The notes under the pieces: generated by a model
What the model was told of the DNA's origin: nothing
What the model saw: only the letters and a program-made list of their open reading frames with translations
Databases searched by the model: none
Translations under genes and position numbers: made by a program
In this document: positions 33,779-43,459 of the stretch, one piece after another
Layout: every line of letters begins with the position of its first letter
How positions within the stretch are numbered: the stretch's first letter is position 1
DNA from: Sulfitobacter sp. SK012
Lineage (GTDB): Bacteria; Pseudomonadota; Alphaproteobacteria; Rhodobacterales; Rhodobacteraceae
Length of the DNA: 64,000 nucleotides
NCBI RefSeq assembly: GCF_003352085.1
Contig: NZ_CP025804.1
Location: 3,844,001-3,908,000, forward strand
Reading direction: 5' to 3'

Positions 33779-34069
33779 ATGCGGTATATTACAATCACCA
33801 CATGGGAAATTGCCGACGGTGTCGACTACGCGATAGCCTTGCGCGCCATCGAGGAGAAACGTCTTCCCGCACTGAAGAGTTTTGGAGCCAGTCGCGTAAC
33901 GGTAATCCGGACCAGCGATCGGACCAGCGCGGCAATCACCGAATGGCCCGACAAAGCCACAAGGGATGCCGCCGAGTTGAAGATCGATGAAGTTCGCAGA
34001 TCGGTACACCAACAGGATCGAACGCGGATGACTGGCGAGATGAAGGGCGAGATCGTGGCCGACATTTGA
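33779..34069 (+). CDS. Hypothetical protein, small dimeric-barrel type
   Basis: A 96-residue protein (RYITITTWEIADG, VTVIRTSDRTSAAITEWPD) with the strand-helix-strand pattern of the ferredoxin-like dimeric alpha-beta barrels. It resembles the protein at 61660-61944 in design rather than sequence. GGAG lies 9 bases before the ATG. Function unknown. Confidence 0.6.
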   Translation: MRYITITTWEIADGVDYAIALRAIEEKRLPALKSFGASRVTVIRTSDRTSAAITEWPDKATRDAAELKIDEVRRSVHQQDRTRMTGEMKGEIVADI

Positions 34070-34247
34070 CGCACGCCGTTTGCAGGGCCGTACAAATCTT
34101 GCGAATTGCCAGTTCGAAGCTGGGGTTCTTAAAATTCTAACGACGGGCTGTCGGTTCTCGCCGTTGACGCAATCTCACCTCGTACCAGCAGCATAGGTTG
34201 AGAATCCGTCCTTACTGCCAAATGTGCATGCCGCAGCATCGGTCACT

Positions 34248-34302
34248 AAGGGTTCAGACCTGCCGTTCGCTGCAAAGGCCATCAAGGTCCGCTAAGGGCC
34301 GG
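34248..34302 (+). repeat. Dispersed intergenic repeat, copy 2
   Basis: Nearly identical to 25606-25660. An upstream extension (ATGTGCATGCCGCAGCATCGG near 34218-34247) matches another piece near 58300-58330, so at least three loci carry parts of the same repeat. Confidence 0.8.
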
Positions 34303-34494
34303 AAGCGGTCATGGCGGCGAATGCGTCCAAGGTCCGTTTTGTCCGCAGTGCAGTCATTCATTCAGGACGCAGCGAAAGACCGCTTCCCTCCCTTATTTGT
34401 GAATGCTTGTGCCAGTTTGAATATCGTAGAATGGCAGAGCGGCCATCGGAGGCTTTCCGTTAGTCTTCCAACTGAGTTCAAGCCGATACGCGGC

Positions 34495-34773
34495 TTATTC
34501 AGTATGATTGGACTGAAGCGCCCCCCGCACAAGCTCATTGATTTGCTTGCGCATCTCCGTCCATTCTCTAGAGCGCAAACCGTGCTTCCACGAGGGATGA
34601 CTTGGCCCAGATGGATGCCCACCACCTGCGCCGTGCAAGCGGCAGACGGTCCACCCTTGCTTAGAGGGGCATTGGCAGCGCTGTCCTGTCGACTTGGCTG
34701 TAGCGCTGCACCTGGGTGCGTTTCTGAGCCTTTGAGCTGGGTCCATGGGGTTGCCGTCACTTTTCATGCTCAA
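34495..34773 (-). CDS. Small Cys/His-rich protein (HGAGGG type)
   Basis: A 92-residue protein with CSATAKSTGQRCQCPSKQGWTVCRLHGAGGG near residues 22-52. This cysteine/histidine pattern recurs in small proteins of phage-like islands and probably binds zinc. A conserved WKHGLRSREW end follows. It partly overlaps the chimeric gene upstream and follows the TniQ gene on the same strand. Confidence 0.7.
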   Translation of the reverse strand: MSMKSDGNPMDPAQRLRNAPRCSATAKSTGQRCQCPSKQGWTVCRLHGAGGGHPSGPSHPSWKHGLRSREWTEMRKQINELVRGALQSNHTE

Positions 34774-35041
34774 CCCTCCCCCCGTGGTTCACATCGCCCA
34801 CAATCGCCTGTCCGCCTTCGTGAACCGATACCCGTTCCACCCGGACAGTCTGTTGTGCCTTGGCGCGGTATTTCTTGAGCGCGTCCATCTGGGCAAGGTA
34901 GGTGCGGCTGTGCAGCTCGAAAAACACTTTGACAGCGGCCCCGCTAAGGGACCGCCATGCTTTGGATTTAAGTAGGGGGTAAGGCAGGGGCGTATACTGA
35001 TCTGAACCGCCTTTGCCCTTGTTCGGTCCTGTCCTACCCAT
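34757..35041 (-). pseudogene. Chimeric gene: replication-type N-terminus joined to island-protein C-terminus
   Basis: The first ~50 residues (MGRTGPNKGKGG, YTPLPYPLLKSKAWRSLSGAAVKVFFELHSR) look like the start of a longer winged-helix protein. After LHSR the sequence switches to YLAQMDALKKYRAKAQQTVRVERVSVHEGGQAIVG, typical of the C-terminus of another island protein family. An internal deletion is the simplest explanation. The ATG overlaps the TniQ stop by 8 bases (ATGGGTAG), so it would be translated. Confidence 0.6.
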
Positions 35042-36725
35042 AGAGCGCCGCCTCACCAAAGGCATGCAGCACAGCCGCAAGACTTTCGAACCATCCTTGG
35101 GTGCGTACACCAACTGATCGGCCAAAGGTGGCAGCAGTAATCAAAGGACCGCCAGCGGCCTCTTGTTCTTGAGACTTCATCCGGTCGATCTCTTCCTTCA
35201 GGACACACAACGCTGCGTACCCCTCAAGATCCGTACGGCGAGCCAGTTTTAGATTACCAGCACGTAGTCCGGCAATTATTTTCCCGACGCTTAAGTCAGA
35301 GCGGTTTTTGGCCTCCTGTATTCCTTCCCACCGTTTGTCTGAGGGCTCTATTCGAACAGCCATCGCTTGAAGTTCAGCGACTAAGGCAATGCCGTCCGAC
35401 TTCCGCCAAGGAGAATTGATCGTAGGGATGTTGATCCGAGGCACCAACACGCCATCAATGGCCAATGAAGCAAATTGCCCCTTCTTTGCGCCCATCGCTC
35501 GCTGCATTCCGATAGGACCAACCAGCGTCGGAATTTCCGCCAGCAGGTCAGCAAAGGTTGCTGCGTCGAAGGTTTTTCGAGAAATGGGCCTGTCATCGTC
35601 AGCAGCAATCGCGCCAGCATCAATTAGGCATTGTTCAAGTAACACAGGCCCGATCCCTGTCTCTTCCGATGCAGTCAGAATTGAGTGCAGTTGCCTTACA
35701 GGCTGGGCAATCCCAAGAACAGTTTCTCCGGCAGCAACCGGCCAGATGCCGACGATGCCATCCCGCAGAATTTTCCGAAATGGGGTGAAGTCTTCTTTGT
35801 CCAGATGTGCCTGACTGAAATCGATGAATAAATGACCAAAAGCCTTTTGCGGTTTGGCGTTGGAGCCATCAGAAAGGGCGGCAAGCTCGTTCAGTGCATT
35901 CCGGATTGCTGCCTCTCCATGGCTTGCTACACAAAAGCCCAAGGTCCGGGCCCGCTGAAGCCGCGCACTTGGATCCAAATGAGACACATCCTCCAATCGC
36001 AGTAGTTCTGTACCCAGAAGCGTACAAAATGTCGTTGCAGCATAAAGTGTGTGATCAGCGAGCCATGTATCGTCAGCTCCCGTTTGAAGACGGGTGTCGA
36101 GCCAAGTGTCGTAAGGCGAAGGCGTCATGCATGGCTGCTCTAAACTACCTTCCAGGACGTCTTTCAGGATCTCGGCGAAGCGAGATGAAAGATCATATCT
36201 AACGGACTGGGGTGTGTGCTTCCACAGCGGCACCAGAGGATGGCAATGTTCGACGCAAAGATCGATTTCTCGCACTTGCCAATCCCCACGCATCGTCATT
36301 TGAGCGAGCGGTCGGAGATGATCAGCTTCGGCATCTTTACGCAAACAAACAGGACAGCCTCGTATGATTGGGTTCCTGAGTGCACGAGAGACAAACACCT
36401 CACCTCGAAAGATCGTCCGAAAATCGCCGACACCCCTTCCCGTCCAGGAAATGAGTTCTTCGAGTTGAAGGTCACTTAGTCCGCCACTTGCGGCAAGCCT
36501 GTGCAAAGCAGCATCTTCGAGATTGACTATCTTCTTAAGCGAAAATCCCATGTCCAATGCGAAGTCAGCAGCGCATATTCCGTTCAGCGCCGCGATCCGA
36601 GATAGAAATGACGGGATCGTTTCCCTGTGGTTCGGTTCGGGACGGAGGGGGAGTGGTTGTAACACACTGTGCGAGATACTGCCTCTGGACGGAATACGAA
36701 AGCCATTTTGGCTGAGGGTTATCAT
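35034..36725 (-). CDS. TniQ family protein
   Basis: A 563-residue protein with the TniQ N-terminal domain: PLPLRPEPNHRETIPSFLSRIAALNG, then CPVCLRKDAEADH and HCHPLVPLW, which make the zinc-binding signature CPxC ... H-x-LVPL. TniQ/TnsD proteins select the target site of Tn7-like transposons. No transposase lies next to it; the only tnsABC is 30 kb away in opposite orientation. Isolated TniQ genes occur in Rhodobacteraceae islands. The C-terminal half (SDLSVGKIIAGLRAGNLKLARR) looks like a helical HTH region. Confidence 0.85.
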   Translation of the reverse strand: MITLSQNGFRIPSRGSISHSVLQPLPLRPEPNHRETIPSFLSRIAALNGICAADFALDMGFSLKKIVNLEDAALHRLAASGGLSDLQLEELISWTGRGVGDFRTIFRGEVFVSRALRNPIIRGCPVCLRKDAEADHLRPLAQMTMRGDWQVREIDLCVEHCHPLVPLWKHTPQSVRYDLSSRFAEILKDVLEGSLEQPCMTPSPYDTWLDTRLQTGADDTWLADHTLYAATTFCTLLGTELLRLEDVSHLDPSARLQRARTLGFCVASHGEAAIRNALNELAALSDGSNAKPQKAFGHLFIDFSQAHLDKEDFTPFRKILRDGIVGIWPVAAGETVLGIAQPVRQLHSILTASEETGIGPVLLEQCLIDAGAIAADDDRPISRKTFDAATFADLLAEIPTLVGPIGMQRAMGAKKGQFASLAIDGVLVPRINIPTINSPWRKSDGIALVAELQAMAVRIEPSDKRWEGIQEAKNRSDLSVGKIIAGLRAGNLKLARRTDLEGYAALCVLKEEIDRMKSQEQEAAGGPLITAATFGRSVGVRTQGWFESLAAVLHAFGEAALYG

Positions 36726-37172
36726 CGGCAGCTTTGGGGATCAGACAACAGACGCTTGGTTTCACGCCGCTGGAAGACAAGCGAGCGCGTGGTTTGCCGC
36801 ACTTCAGCGGGATCGCATCGTGATAGCTGGCGATGATTTCCGGCGAGTGAACGGCCATAGTCAGCTTGGTGCGTAAGGCCACCGTACGGGGTATGCCAAG
36901 AGCTGTGAAGCCGTTTGGGATCGCGGTGCGGATCTGGATCTCAGCAACCTAGCGTTCTTTGGGCTGAGACCCGCCATGGGCTGCGCATTGTAGGAAAGAC
37001 CGCTTGTAGACAGAACCCCAATTACAGAACTCACCCGTCGTTTTCGCCTTTGCCAAAAACGTATGAGTTTTGACCGGTTCTTCGCTCACAGCGCACGTTC
37101 ACTGCCAAAATGACAAATGGCGACAGTGCCGGACTAAACGGTTTTTCATCCGAAACCGCTGCGTCGACGTGA
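36726..37172. other. Intergenic, no gene seen
   Basis: Short unproductive frames only. A degenerate frame on the minus strand at 36700-36882 has no recognised homology. GGCTGAGACCCGCCATGGGC near 36960 belongs to the dispersed intergenic motif family. Confidence 0.4.
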
Positions 37173-37688
37173 TTAGTCTTGACCGATATCGACCCCGAGA
37201 TCTTTAGCAACACGATCCAGCATCTTTACAGATTTTCTTATCAAGGTTTCAACGTAGTGTTATTGGCCACAATTAACCTCAACAAATATTTGTGGTGGTC
37301 CGCCATAACGTCCTTCGCCATACCCGTCTTGTCCATAACCTTTTGATTTAACGTTGGCCTGTCCAGAATTTGCCACTTGAGGTCTATGGCGGGTCAATCG
37401 TGCATGCTTGTTGGCTTTTGCCAAGTCGCGCAAAATACAAAATTCGCTACAGTTATCCGAAAGCGCCTGCCGAAATGCGGTATCATCCCTTGAGGCCTTC
37501 TGATCAAGTGACAGCTCGGCTGATACGTTAATGTCCATTTTTTCAGCTGCATAAAAGATATGGGCAGCGTACGCGTCGACTGCCGCAACCGCATTGAATG
37601 CTCGATGAATTAGGTCATAGCCTTGGTCAAGCTCATCTAAATTCGGTGTCAAAATATCGCTTCGAAAAGTTTTTGCCGTCAGAGCCAT
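37173..37688 (-). pseudogene. Hypothetical gene with one in-frame nonsense codon
   Basis: The frame from 37688 encodes 142 residues and ends at TAA (37260-37262) after PQIFVEVNCGQ. Past this stop, without a frameshift, it continues HYVETLIRKSVKMLDRVAKDLGVDIGQD for 28 residues to a second stop at 37173. The tail looks natural for the family (small uncharacterised proteins with a GYGQDGYGEGRYGG linker), so the first TAA is probably a recent mutation. Confidence 0.72.
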
Positions 37689-37730
37689 TCCAAGTCCCTT
37701 GAAAAAATGTGTTGTGAGTTGACCTTTGGA

Positions 37731-38192
37731 TCAGCGTTTTCTGCTTTCCCCATTCTCGGAGACTATCAGGCCAGTCTGAACGTCAAAACCGAGTTCATAC
37801 CAAGCTTCCCCTCGCGCAGTCTTTCCCCTTGCGGGACTATGCGCATAGCCGCCCACGCCCCCCTTTTTAAGCCCCAGGCTTGAGGCCGTGCGGTGCGCTT
37901 TGAGGTAGGTCGCATCAATCGATATCATTTTATTGTCGGGTGCTTTAACCGCCAATCCAGTCATGATCCGAGCGAAAACGCCCATATCGCTCCAGCGCTT
38001 CCAACGATTGTAAAACGTCTTGGGAGGGCCATACGCGGCAGGTGCATCACACCAGCGCAAGCCGTTGCGATTGATGAAAATAATACCGCTCAAAACACGT
38101 CTATCGTCGACACGTGGCTTGCCTCGGCTCCTCGGAAAATACGGGCGTAACCGCAACATCTGCTCTTCGGTTAGCCAATAAAGATTGCTCAT
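37731..38192 (-). pseudogene. IS5-family (IS427 group) transposase fragment
   Basis: The frame begins NLYWLTEEQMLRLRPYFP, then VDDRRVLSGIIFINRNGLRW and ISIDATYLKAHRTASSLGLK, with the first DDE aspartate in SIDATYLK. After KKGGVGGYAHSPARGK it becomes unrelated and ends. The second half is lost. GGGGTCTGTGAATC near 38209 is a plausible end of the element. Confidence 0.85.
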
Positions 38193-38230
38193 CGTACCCC
38201 CAAATCATTGGGGTCTGTGAATCATGACGA

Positions 38231-38728
38231 CAAATCAGCAGCAAGGCATTTAATGGGTCCTGAACCTAAGATCCCGGAAACGGATTTCCAAAAACCGTTC
38301 CAGGGCAACAACTTAAATTTTATAAAAACCAAAAACAGAACGCCAAAATAAATTCCCAGGACAATAGCCACGGATGTTTCTCCTAACCAAGCGCTCCAAA
38401 GTGGAACGCTTTTTTGTGTATGGTGAGGATATAAATAGTTCGGTCAAGGGAATTGCTTTGGCTATACAATATTTCGTGTTCCAAAAAATATCCTTTTATT
38501 GGTAAAGTGCGACGTCGCTAAACACCGCAATGATATGCCACCCAATCAACCCGTCACCAACTTTCGGCTATAGCTCTTGATGATCTGCTCACACTCGGTA
38601 AATTTCTGAATGGCGTTGAGCTATTGATGTCATTTTTCAACCGGCAAATACTTTGCGGCAGTACCAGCTTAACTAAACTCTTGAACTGGGAATTGGTATC
38701 GACCCGGTAGGAATTTAATTCAACATCA
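38231..38728. other. Intergenic, no gene seen
   Basis: A low-GC stretch (AATATTTCGTG, AAAATATCC, TTTTATTGG). Near 38376 CTAACCAAGCGCTCCAAAG and GTGGAACGCTTTTTTGT form a hairpin-like arrangement with T6. No coding frame is supported. Confidence 0.4.
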
Positions 38729-39691
38729 CTAACTCCGCCCGTGTGGGATTTCAAAGTCCAACTCGGGCCCGTCAGGAACGATGCCAAACGGATTGATATG
38801 GAGGTGCGATTCATAATAATGGTGCTTAATGTGAGTCATATTGACGGTCTCTGCCACACCCGGTGTCTGGTAAAGGTCTCGCGTAAAACCGCTGATATTT
38901 GGAAAATCCACAATACGGTTCCGGTTGCACTTGAAATGCGTGACGTAAACTGCGTCGAACCGCACAAGTGTTGTGAATAAGCGAATATCCGCTTCGGTCA
39001 AATCTGGTCCGGTCAGGTATCTGGAACCACCCAGTATACTTTCAACGCGATCCAGTGCCGCAAAAAGCTTTTCGAAAGCCTTGCTATAGGCCGTCTGCGA
39101 TGTGGCAAATCCGCAGCGATAAACACCGTTATTGATGTGCCTGTAAATCCAGTCATTCAGCTCATCAATTTCGGCTCGCTTGTTTTGAGGATACAAATCA
39201 AGATCGGGGTTTGTAGCATACTGCTGGAACTCGAAATTCAACAATCTGAGGATTTCGGATGATTCATTATTAACGATCTTCTTCGTTTTCTTGTCCCACA
39301 GCACCGGAACCGTTACCGCACCGTCGAATTGGGGAGAAGCCGTCAAATAAGCTTGTTTCAGATTCTCGAATCCGTTGACGCGGTCGCCGGTCGCACCCTG
39401 TGAGGATGAATCAAAAGACCAACCTGAGCGGGGCAAAAACGGGTGAACAACATCGTAGCTGATGACTTTCTCTAGACCTTTCAATTTGCGCGCGATTAGG
39501 GTTCGATGCGCCCAAGGGCACGCATAAGAAACATAAAGATGGTAGCGCTCACTTTCCGAAGGAAATTCTGCTGAACCATACGAACTGATCCTCGCGCGAA
39601 ACTCGGTTTGATGACGCACGAACTCTCCGCTGTCACTTACCTCAGTTTCCCATGTGTTGCCGTAGTTTTTCTCGGTCGAAGTGCTTTTCAT
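38729..39691 (-). CDS. Glutathionyl-hydroquinone reductase (GST family)
   Basis: A 320-residue protein of the YqjG/EcM4 Xi-class GST family. The active site is in YVSYACPWAHRTL near residue 52, with the conserved VVHPFLPRSGWSF nearby. The C-terminal part has GSRYLTGPDLTEADIRLFTTLVRFDAVY and FKCN. The enzyme reduces glutathionyl-quinones. I chose the ATG at 39691 (MKSTSTEKN), because an upstream frame to 39817 lacks family similarity. Confidence 0.88.
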   Translation of the reverse strand: MKSTSTEKNYGNTWETEVSDSGEFVRHQTEFRARISSYGSAEFPSESERYHLYVSYACPWAHRTLIARKLKGLEKVISYDVVHPFLPRSGWSFDSSSQGATGDRVNGFENLKQAYLTASPQFDGAVTVPVLWDKKTKKIVNNESSEILRLLNFEFQQYATNPDLDLYPQNKRAEIDELNDWIYRHINNGVYRCGFATSQTAYSKAFEKLFAALDRVESILGGSRYLTGPDLTEADIRLFTTLVRFDAVYVTHFKCNRNRIVDFPNISGFTRDLYQTPGVAETVNMTHIKHHYYESHLHINPFGIVPDGPELDFEIPHGRS

Positions 39692-39974
39692 ATTAGCCCT
39701 TTCAAGCAGTCTTGACTCCGTAGTAATTCTATGGATTTCAATCTCATAGCCGGCCATACTAGATAGAATAGCCACACTAATGTCTTTCCGAGTAACTTTC
39801 AGAAGCGCGCCCAACATTCGATATCCCGCGACTATCTTACCACGATATCACCCTCCCTTACCATTCTCCAAATTTTATTTTTGCTTCCCCCTGAAAGCAA
39901 AAACAGTGGAGCCACATCTTGCGATAAATCTAGGGAATTTCCGTATACAGTTTGGATAGTCATGCAGCTTACGA

Positions 39975-40565
39975 TTATGCTGCGGTTCTGAACAAGTTTT
40001 TCACAAAGCCTACCTCTCCCTGAACACCAGGATGAGGATTGTGGATGTGCTGATTTTTGATTGTTCCGGTTGTCTCAATACCTTTCAGTGTGGCTTTTGC
40101 TGTTGGCAATGACCGGAAACGTTGCCGATGTCCAAGTAACCGCTTTAACGCCGCGTGGTCACTTTCGATCCGGTTGTTTCGCCACTTTTTGTCGATGTGC
40201 CTAATGCCATCAAAATACGGATCATAGCAGTGATTTATCTCGCAAATTACTTTGTAATAGGTCGGCACTTTGTTGGTGATGATCAAAACTGGACGGTGCA
40301 ATCTGACGCGTTCAATCGTCTTGAACAAAAAGGCTTTAGCTGCTTTGGCATCCCGCCGCGCTGTTAGACGAAAATCATCCAACTGGTGGTTGACGTCGAC
40401 AGCGCGCCAAGGATAACGTCATTTCCCACTCACCCGAAGGCAGGTTTTGTCCACATGCCAATCTAAGCTGGAACGACGTAGGTATCTCTCCGCGCGCCGC
40501 GCAATTTCGGGCCCAGATTTTTGAACGGTCACTGCGACACCGCGCTCTGAAAGAAGATCAACGAT
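39975..40565 (-). pseudogene. Frameshifted IS6-family transposase
   Basis: The C-terminal 135 residues (DDFRLTARRDAKAAKAFL, HRPVLIITNKVPTYY, HIDKKWRNNRIESDHAALKRLLG) are one frame. The preceding part (VQKSGPEIARRAERYLRRSSLDWHVDKTCLRVSGK) is in another frame after a stop near 40425. N-terminal HTH sequence (LLSERGV) is visible near 40560. No clear terminal repeats. Confidence 0.85.
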
Positions 40566-40838
40566 CTTTTGGGTATGAAAGTGGAAAGCAGCAATACCAG
40601 CGCGCTGCTAAAGGGATGACTTCTTGTGGAAAACAATGGCGTTTGAATGGGTTTCGGATCTGCATCTAACACCCCAAAGTATGAAGATTGACCAAGTATG
40701 GCGGTTAATGCAACAGTCCCATCATTAACAGTATGAGCGAAGTTCAAGAGGCTATGACGACCTGGCCAATTGGAGTGTAGGTCGGATCAACTATACCAAA
40801 ACAGCGGTCTGATTGGCCCCTGTGCCAAAGGACGCGAA

Positions 40839-41120
40839 ATGAAAATTGATTTAGAAAAATCGGTGACTAAAGGCCGATATTTTACACTTATTGAAGGTGC
40901 GAGCGGTGAAAGCGAGCTAACGTTTTCTATCGCAAGCGAGCATATGATAATTGCCGATCACACCGATGTACCAGAAGACCTGAAAGGACAAGGTGTTGGG
41001 AAGGCGCTTTTTTTGAGGATGGTTGAAGACGCGCGAAAGGATGGCGTGAAAATCGTGCCGCTTTGTCCGTTTGTAAAATCGCAGTTCGGAAAGTTTCCCG
41101 AGACACGCGACGTCCTTTAA
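40839..41120 (+). CDS. GNAT family N-acetyltransferase (small, YidJ/CG type)
   Basis: A 93-residue short GNAT protein with the acetyl-CoA loop VPEDLKGQGVGKALFLRMVEDARKDG and the ending IVPLCPFVKSQF, as in the Acetyltransf_CG family. The substrate is unknown. The ATG at 40839 lies shortly after GGACGCG. It is 39 bases upstream of the CDGSH gene and probably co-transcribed. Confidence 0.85.
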   Translation: MKIDLEKSVTKGRYFTLIEGASGESELTFSIASEHMIIADHTDVPEDLKGQGVGKALFLRMVEDARKDGVKIVPLCPFVKSQFGKFPETRDVL

Positions 41121-41159
41121 CAAACTTAATCGATCACAATTTTAATCAAGGAGTAGCCA

Positions 41160-41786
41160 ATGGCTAAAATTACACCCAAAGAAGATGGACCACTTATTGT
41201 TCAGGGTATTCCGAATCTACGAACGAACGTTGGCGCTATTGAACCTGACAAGCCCGCGTATGGGCTTTGCCGTTGTGGGCAATCAAAGAACAAGCCGTTT
41301 TGTGATGGGTCACATGTCGCAGCGGGGTTTAAGTCAGGCAATGGAGACGCAGAAATACGCAACACTCCGATCTCATACAGTGGCAACGTCGAAGGCCAAC
41401 AAGTTACAGTATCCTATACGCCGGTTTTGTGCGGACACATTGCCGAATGCCAACGGCTACAATTATCCGTGTTCGATCCCTCCAAAAAACCATGGATAAA
41501 ACCTGAAAATGGATCTCTAGAAGGCATAAAATCAGTTGTCGCAGCCTGCCCGTCAGGTGCATTGCGTATTGCTGTCGGGGATGAGGTGGAGCATCACGTG
41601 GACAGCGATGATGTCTCGGTTTCAATTAGCAAAAACGGGCCATACGTGGTCAAGAATGTTGAACTTGCAGCCGAATTCAACGGTCTCGGGGCAAGCGAAA
41701 AAGAGTTTATCCTTTGTCGCTGTGGTCAATCAAAGAACAAACCATTCTGTGATGGAACTCACCATGACGTGAATTGGCAGGACTGA
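41160..41786 (+). CDS. Double CDGSH iron-sulfur protein
   Basis: A 208-residue protein with two CDGSH motifs: CRCGQSKNKPFCDGSH near residue 37 and CRCGQSKNKPFCDGTH near 186, each expected to hold a [2Fe-2S] cluster via three Cys and one His. Between them a divergent 4Fe-4S mono-cluster domain is visible (CGHIAECQ, VVAACPSGALRI). This three-domain layout is known but of unclear function, probably electron transfer or cluster storage. AAGGAG precedes the ATG. It follows the GNAT gene. Confidence 0.9.
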   Translation: MAKITPKEDGPLIVQGIPNLRTNVGAIEPDKPAYGLCRCGQSKNKPFCDGSHVAAGFKSGNGDAEIRNTPISYSGNVEGQQVTVSYTPVLCGHIAECQRLQLSVFDPSKKPWIKPENGSLEGIKSVVAACPSGALRIAVGDEVEHHVDSDDVSVSISKNGPYVVKNVELAAEFNGLGASEKEFILCRCGQSKNKPFCDGTHHDVNWQD

Positions 41787-42079
41787 CGCTATTAAACCAG
41801 TTTGCAGGCATTGGATGAAAATGGCTCAGTCGCATTTTATTTGAAAGCCTGCACCCTCTTCTGTTGCGATAAATCAAAGCTATCACGCAGTAATTCAAGG
41901 GGCGTGGGTAACCAATCTTACGCCGCGATTGACACGGCGGCTCTGCAAAAGAGTTTCGTTAGTGGAGATCCGCACCAGTCGAAAGTAGGTTTGGGAGATA
42001 TGCTTGGCACACGACTAGCTTCCCAAAAGGCTTTGTCACAGTAACTCGTTCAGGTCAGCTAAATTGAAACAGCCCGAAT

Positions 42080-42571
42080 TTAAGCGGCAACAATTTCACA
42101 CCATTCAGCAAGCGCCTTGGCGCGTAAGTGACGGAGATTTGAGCGGGAGGTCAGATGACGTTGCAAATTGAAATGGTTGTAGATGGCATCTTGGGCAGAC
42201 AGAAACCGTTGCATTGACCCTGGCGATTTGAACCGGCCCATTCGGCGTTCCCGTCGGCGCGTCGGTTGATGTGAAACCTCTGCCCGATTGTTCAGTCAAC
42301 CACCTGTAACATGAAGATGCTCCAGGCCAAGCTCCCGAAGTGCCGCAGAATATGAACCCAGCTTGTCGGGAACAATCTTATCCGGAATGTATCCCTGCTT
42401 TTTCAGGAGTTTCCGCATAAGTTTAAGGGCTGCGCGCTTGTTTCGGCGGGGTTGGGCCAGGACTTCAAGAACTTCGCCCTCATCGTCTACGGCTCGCCAC
42501 AAATAGATCCGTTTACCGCCAAAGCACGCCACAGTGACATCCATCACGAGATCACGCAAACTTATGCGCAA
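42080..42571 (-). pseudogene. IS6-family transposase with internal stop
   Basis: The frame reads GGKRIYLWRAVDDEGEVLEVLAQPRRNKRAALKLMRKLLKKQG, then after TGA (42293-42295) continues in the same frame as LNNRAEVSHQPTRRRERRMGRFKSPGSMQRFLS and ends AEWCEIVAA at 42080. A CGA-to-TGA change would explain the stop. The N-terminal third is missing. It is a different IS6 subgroup from the copy at 39975. Confidence 0.85.
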
Positions 42572-42879
42572 CTTCCACGCAAACCTATGGGCTCTTTGTC
42601 TCGATTTTTCCCAATGAAATCAGAAAGCGCCACACAACATTACGCGAACCCCTGCAAGAACCACCGATTTACCAATCGGAGGCTCGTTTTGGGAGAGTAA
42701 ACAAGCCGCCATCTTCAATTTTCCTTTGCGCTCTGCACAGATGCAGATCGTGGATTTTCTAATCCTATGTTAAAAATTCTTCCCGGGTAATGTCGAGATT
42801 TTTCCAAGAGGTACAAAACAGTATACGCTGTTTAAACCTAGTGTTTCACCATTTTTGGCGGGGCACTTGGTGTTTAACC
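42572..42879. other. Intergenic, no gene seen
   Basis: An 82-codon plus frame (42452-42700) overlaps the dead IS6 copy and is not supported. Nothing else is apparent. Confidence 0.4.
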
Positions 42880-43293
42880 TCAGTCCTGTGCGTCGATGGA
42901 CATACCACCAGATCCATTGGCAAAAACATATGCCATCCCGCCCCCAATCGCCAAATTCTTGAAGAAGTTGGTCATCTCCATTTGCGCCTGCATACTTTCC
43001 ATAGACATGCTTGGAACTAGGTGGAACATGAGACCCGACAACACGCTGAAGCCTCCAAGAAGGAAAGCCGCCAAACGCGTCTTATATCCAACCAGCAGCA
43101 TCAAGCCACCACCCAGTTCCACAAGGATGACCAATGGCAACAAGACACCTGGTACACCTTGGGAGGCCATGTATGCGGCGGTTCCTGAATAGGCTGTAAT
43201 CTTACCGAACCCCGCAAGGATAAACATAATCGAAAGCATGATGCGGCCTGCTGGCATCGCAATTTTCTTAAGGGAGTTTATTAAACTGTCCAC
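42880..43293 (-). CDS. DoxX family membrane protein
   Basis: A 137-residue protein with four membrane segments and the DoxX pattern GRIMLSIMFILAGFGKI, then LLPLVILVELGGGLMLLVGYKTR and AAFLLGGFSVLSGLMFH. DoxX-like proteins are linked to thiosulfate-quinone oxidoreductase or to oxidative-stress complexes; this one has no such partner. It starts with GTG at 43293, preceded by AAGGA. Confidence 0.87.
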   Translation of the reverse strand: MDSLINSLKKIAMPAGRIMLSIMFILAGFGKITAYSGTAAYMASQGVPGVLLPLVILVELGGGLMLLVGYKTRLAAFLLGGFSVLSGLMFHLVPSMSMESMQAQMEMTNFFKNLAIGGGMAYVFANGSGGMSIDAQD

Positions 43294-43459
43294 GTGCTAG
43301 TGTCCTTTTTGCAAGTTATGGTGAGTTTATATTGAGATATTTTGTTCAATTTTTTCAAGGAAAAATCCAACTAGTGATGGTTTCTAACCAGTGTCATATC
43401 TAAACAGTCTCAAATCGTTGTTGTACACAGCCGACACTGGGCCGGCTGCAAATATCAAT

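Noticed and set aside
1..36725. One large Tn7-like transposon spanning tnsABC to TniQ
   Set aside because: No matching element ends or target duplication were found, and several unrelated insertion sequences and a full sulfur operon lie between.
36565..36882. A 105-residue minus frame overlapping the TniQ start
   Set aside because: It overlaps the N-terminal coding part of TniQ in another frame and shows no family pattern.
41802..42044. An 80-residue protein after the CDGSH gene
   Set aside because: No coding features; partly within degenerate sequence next to the dead IS6 copy.
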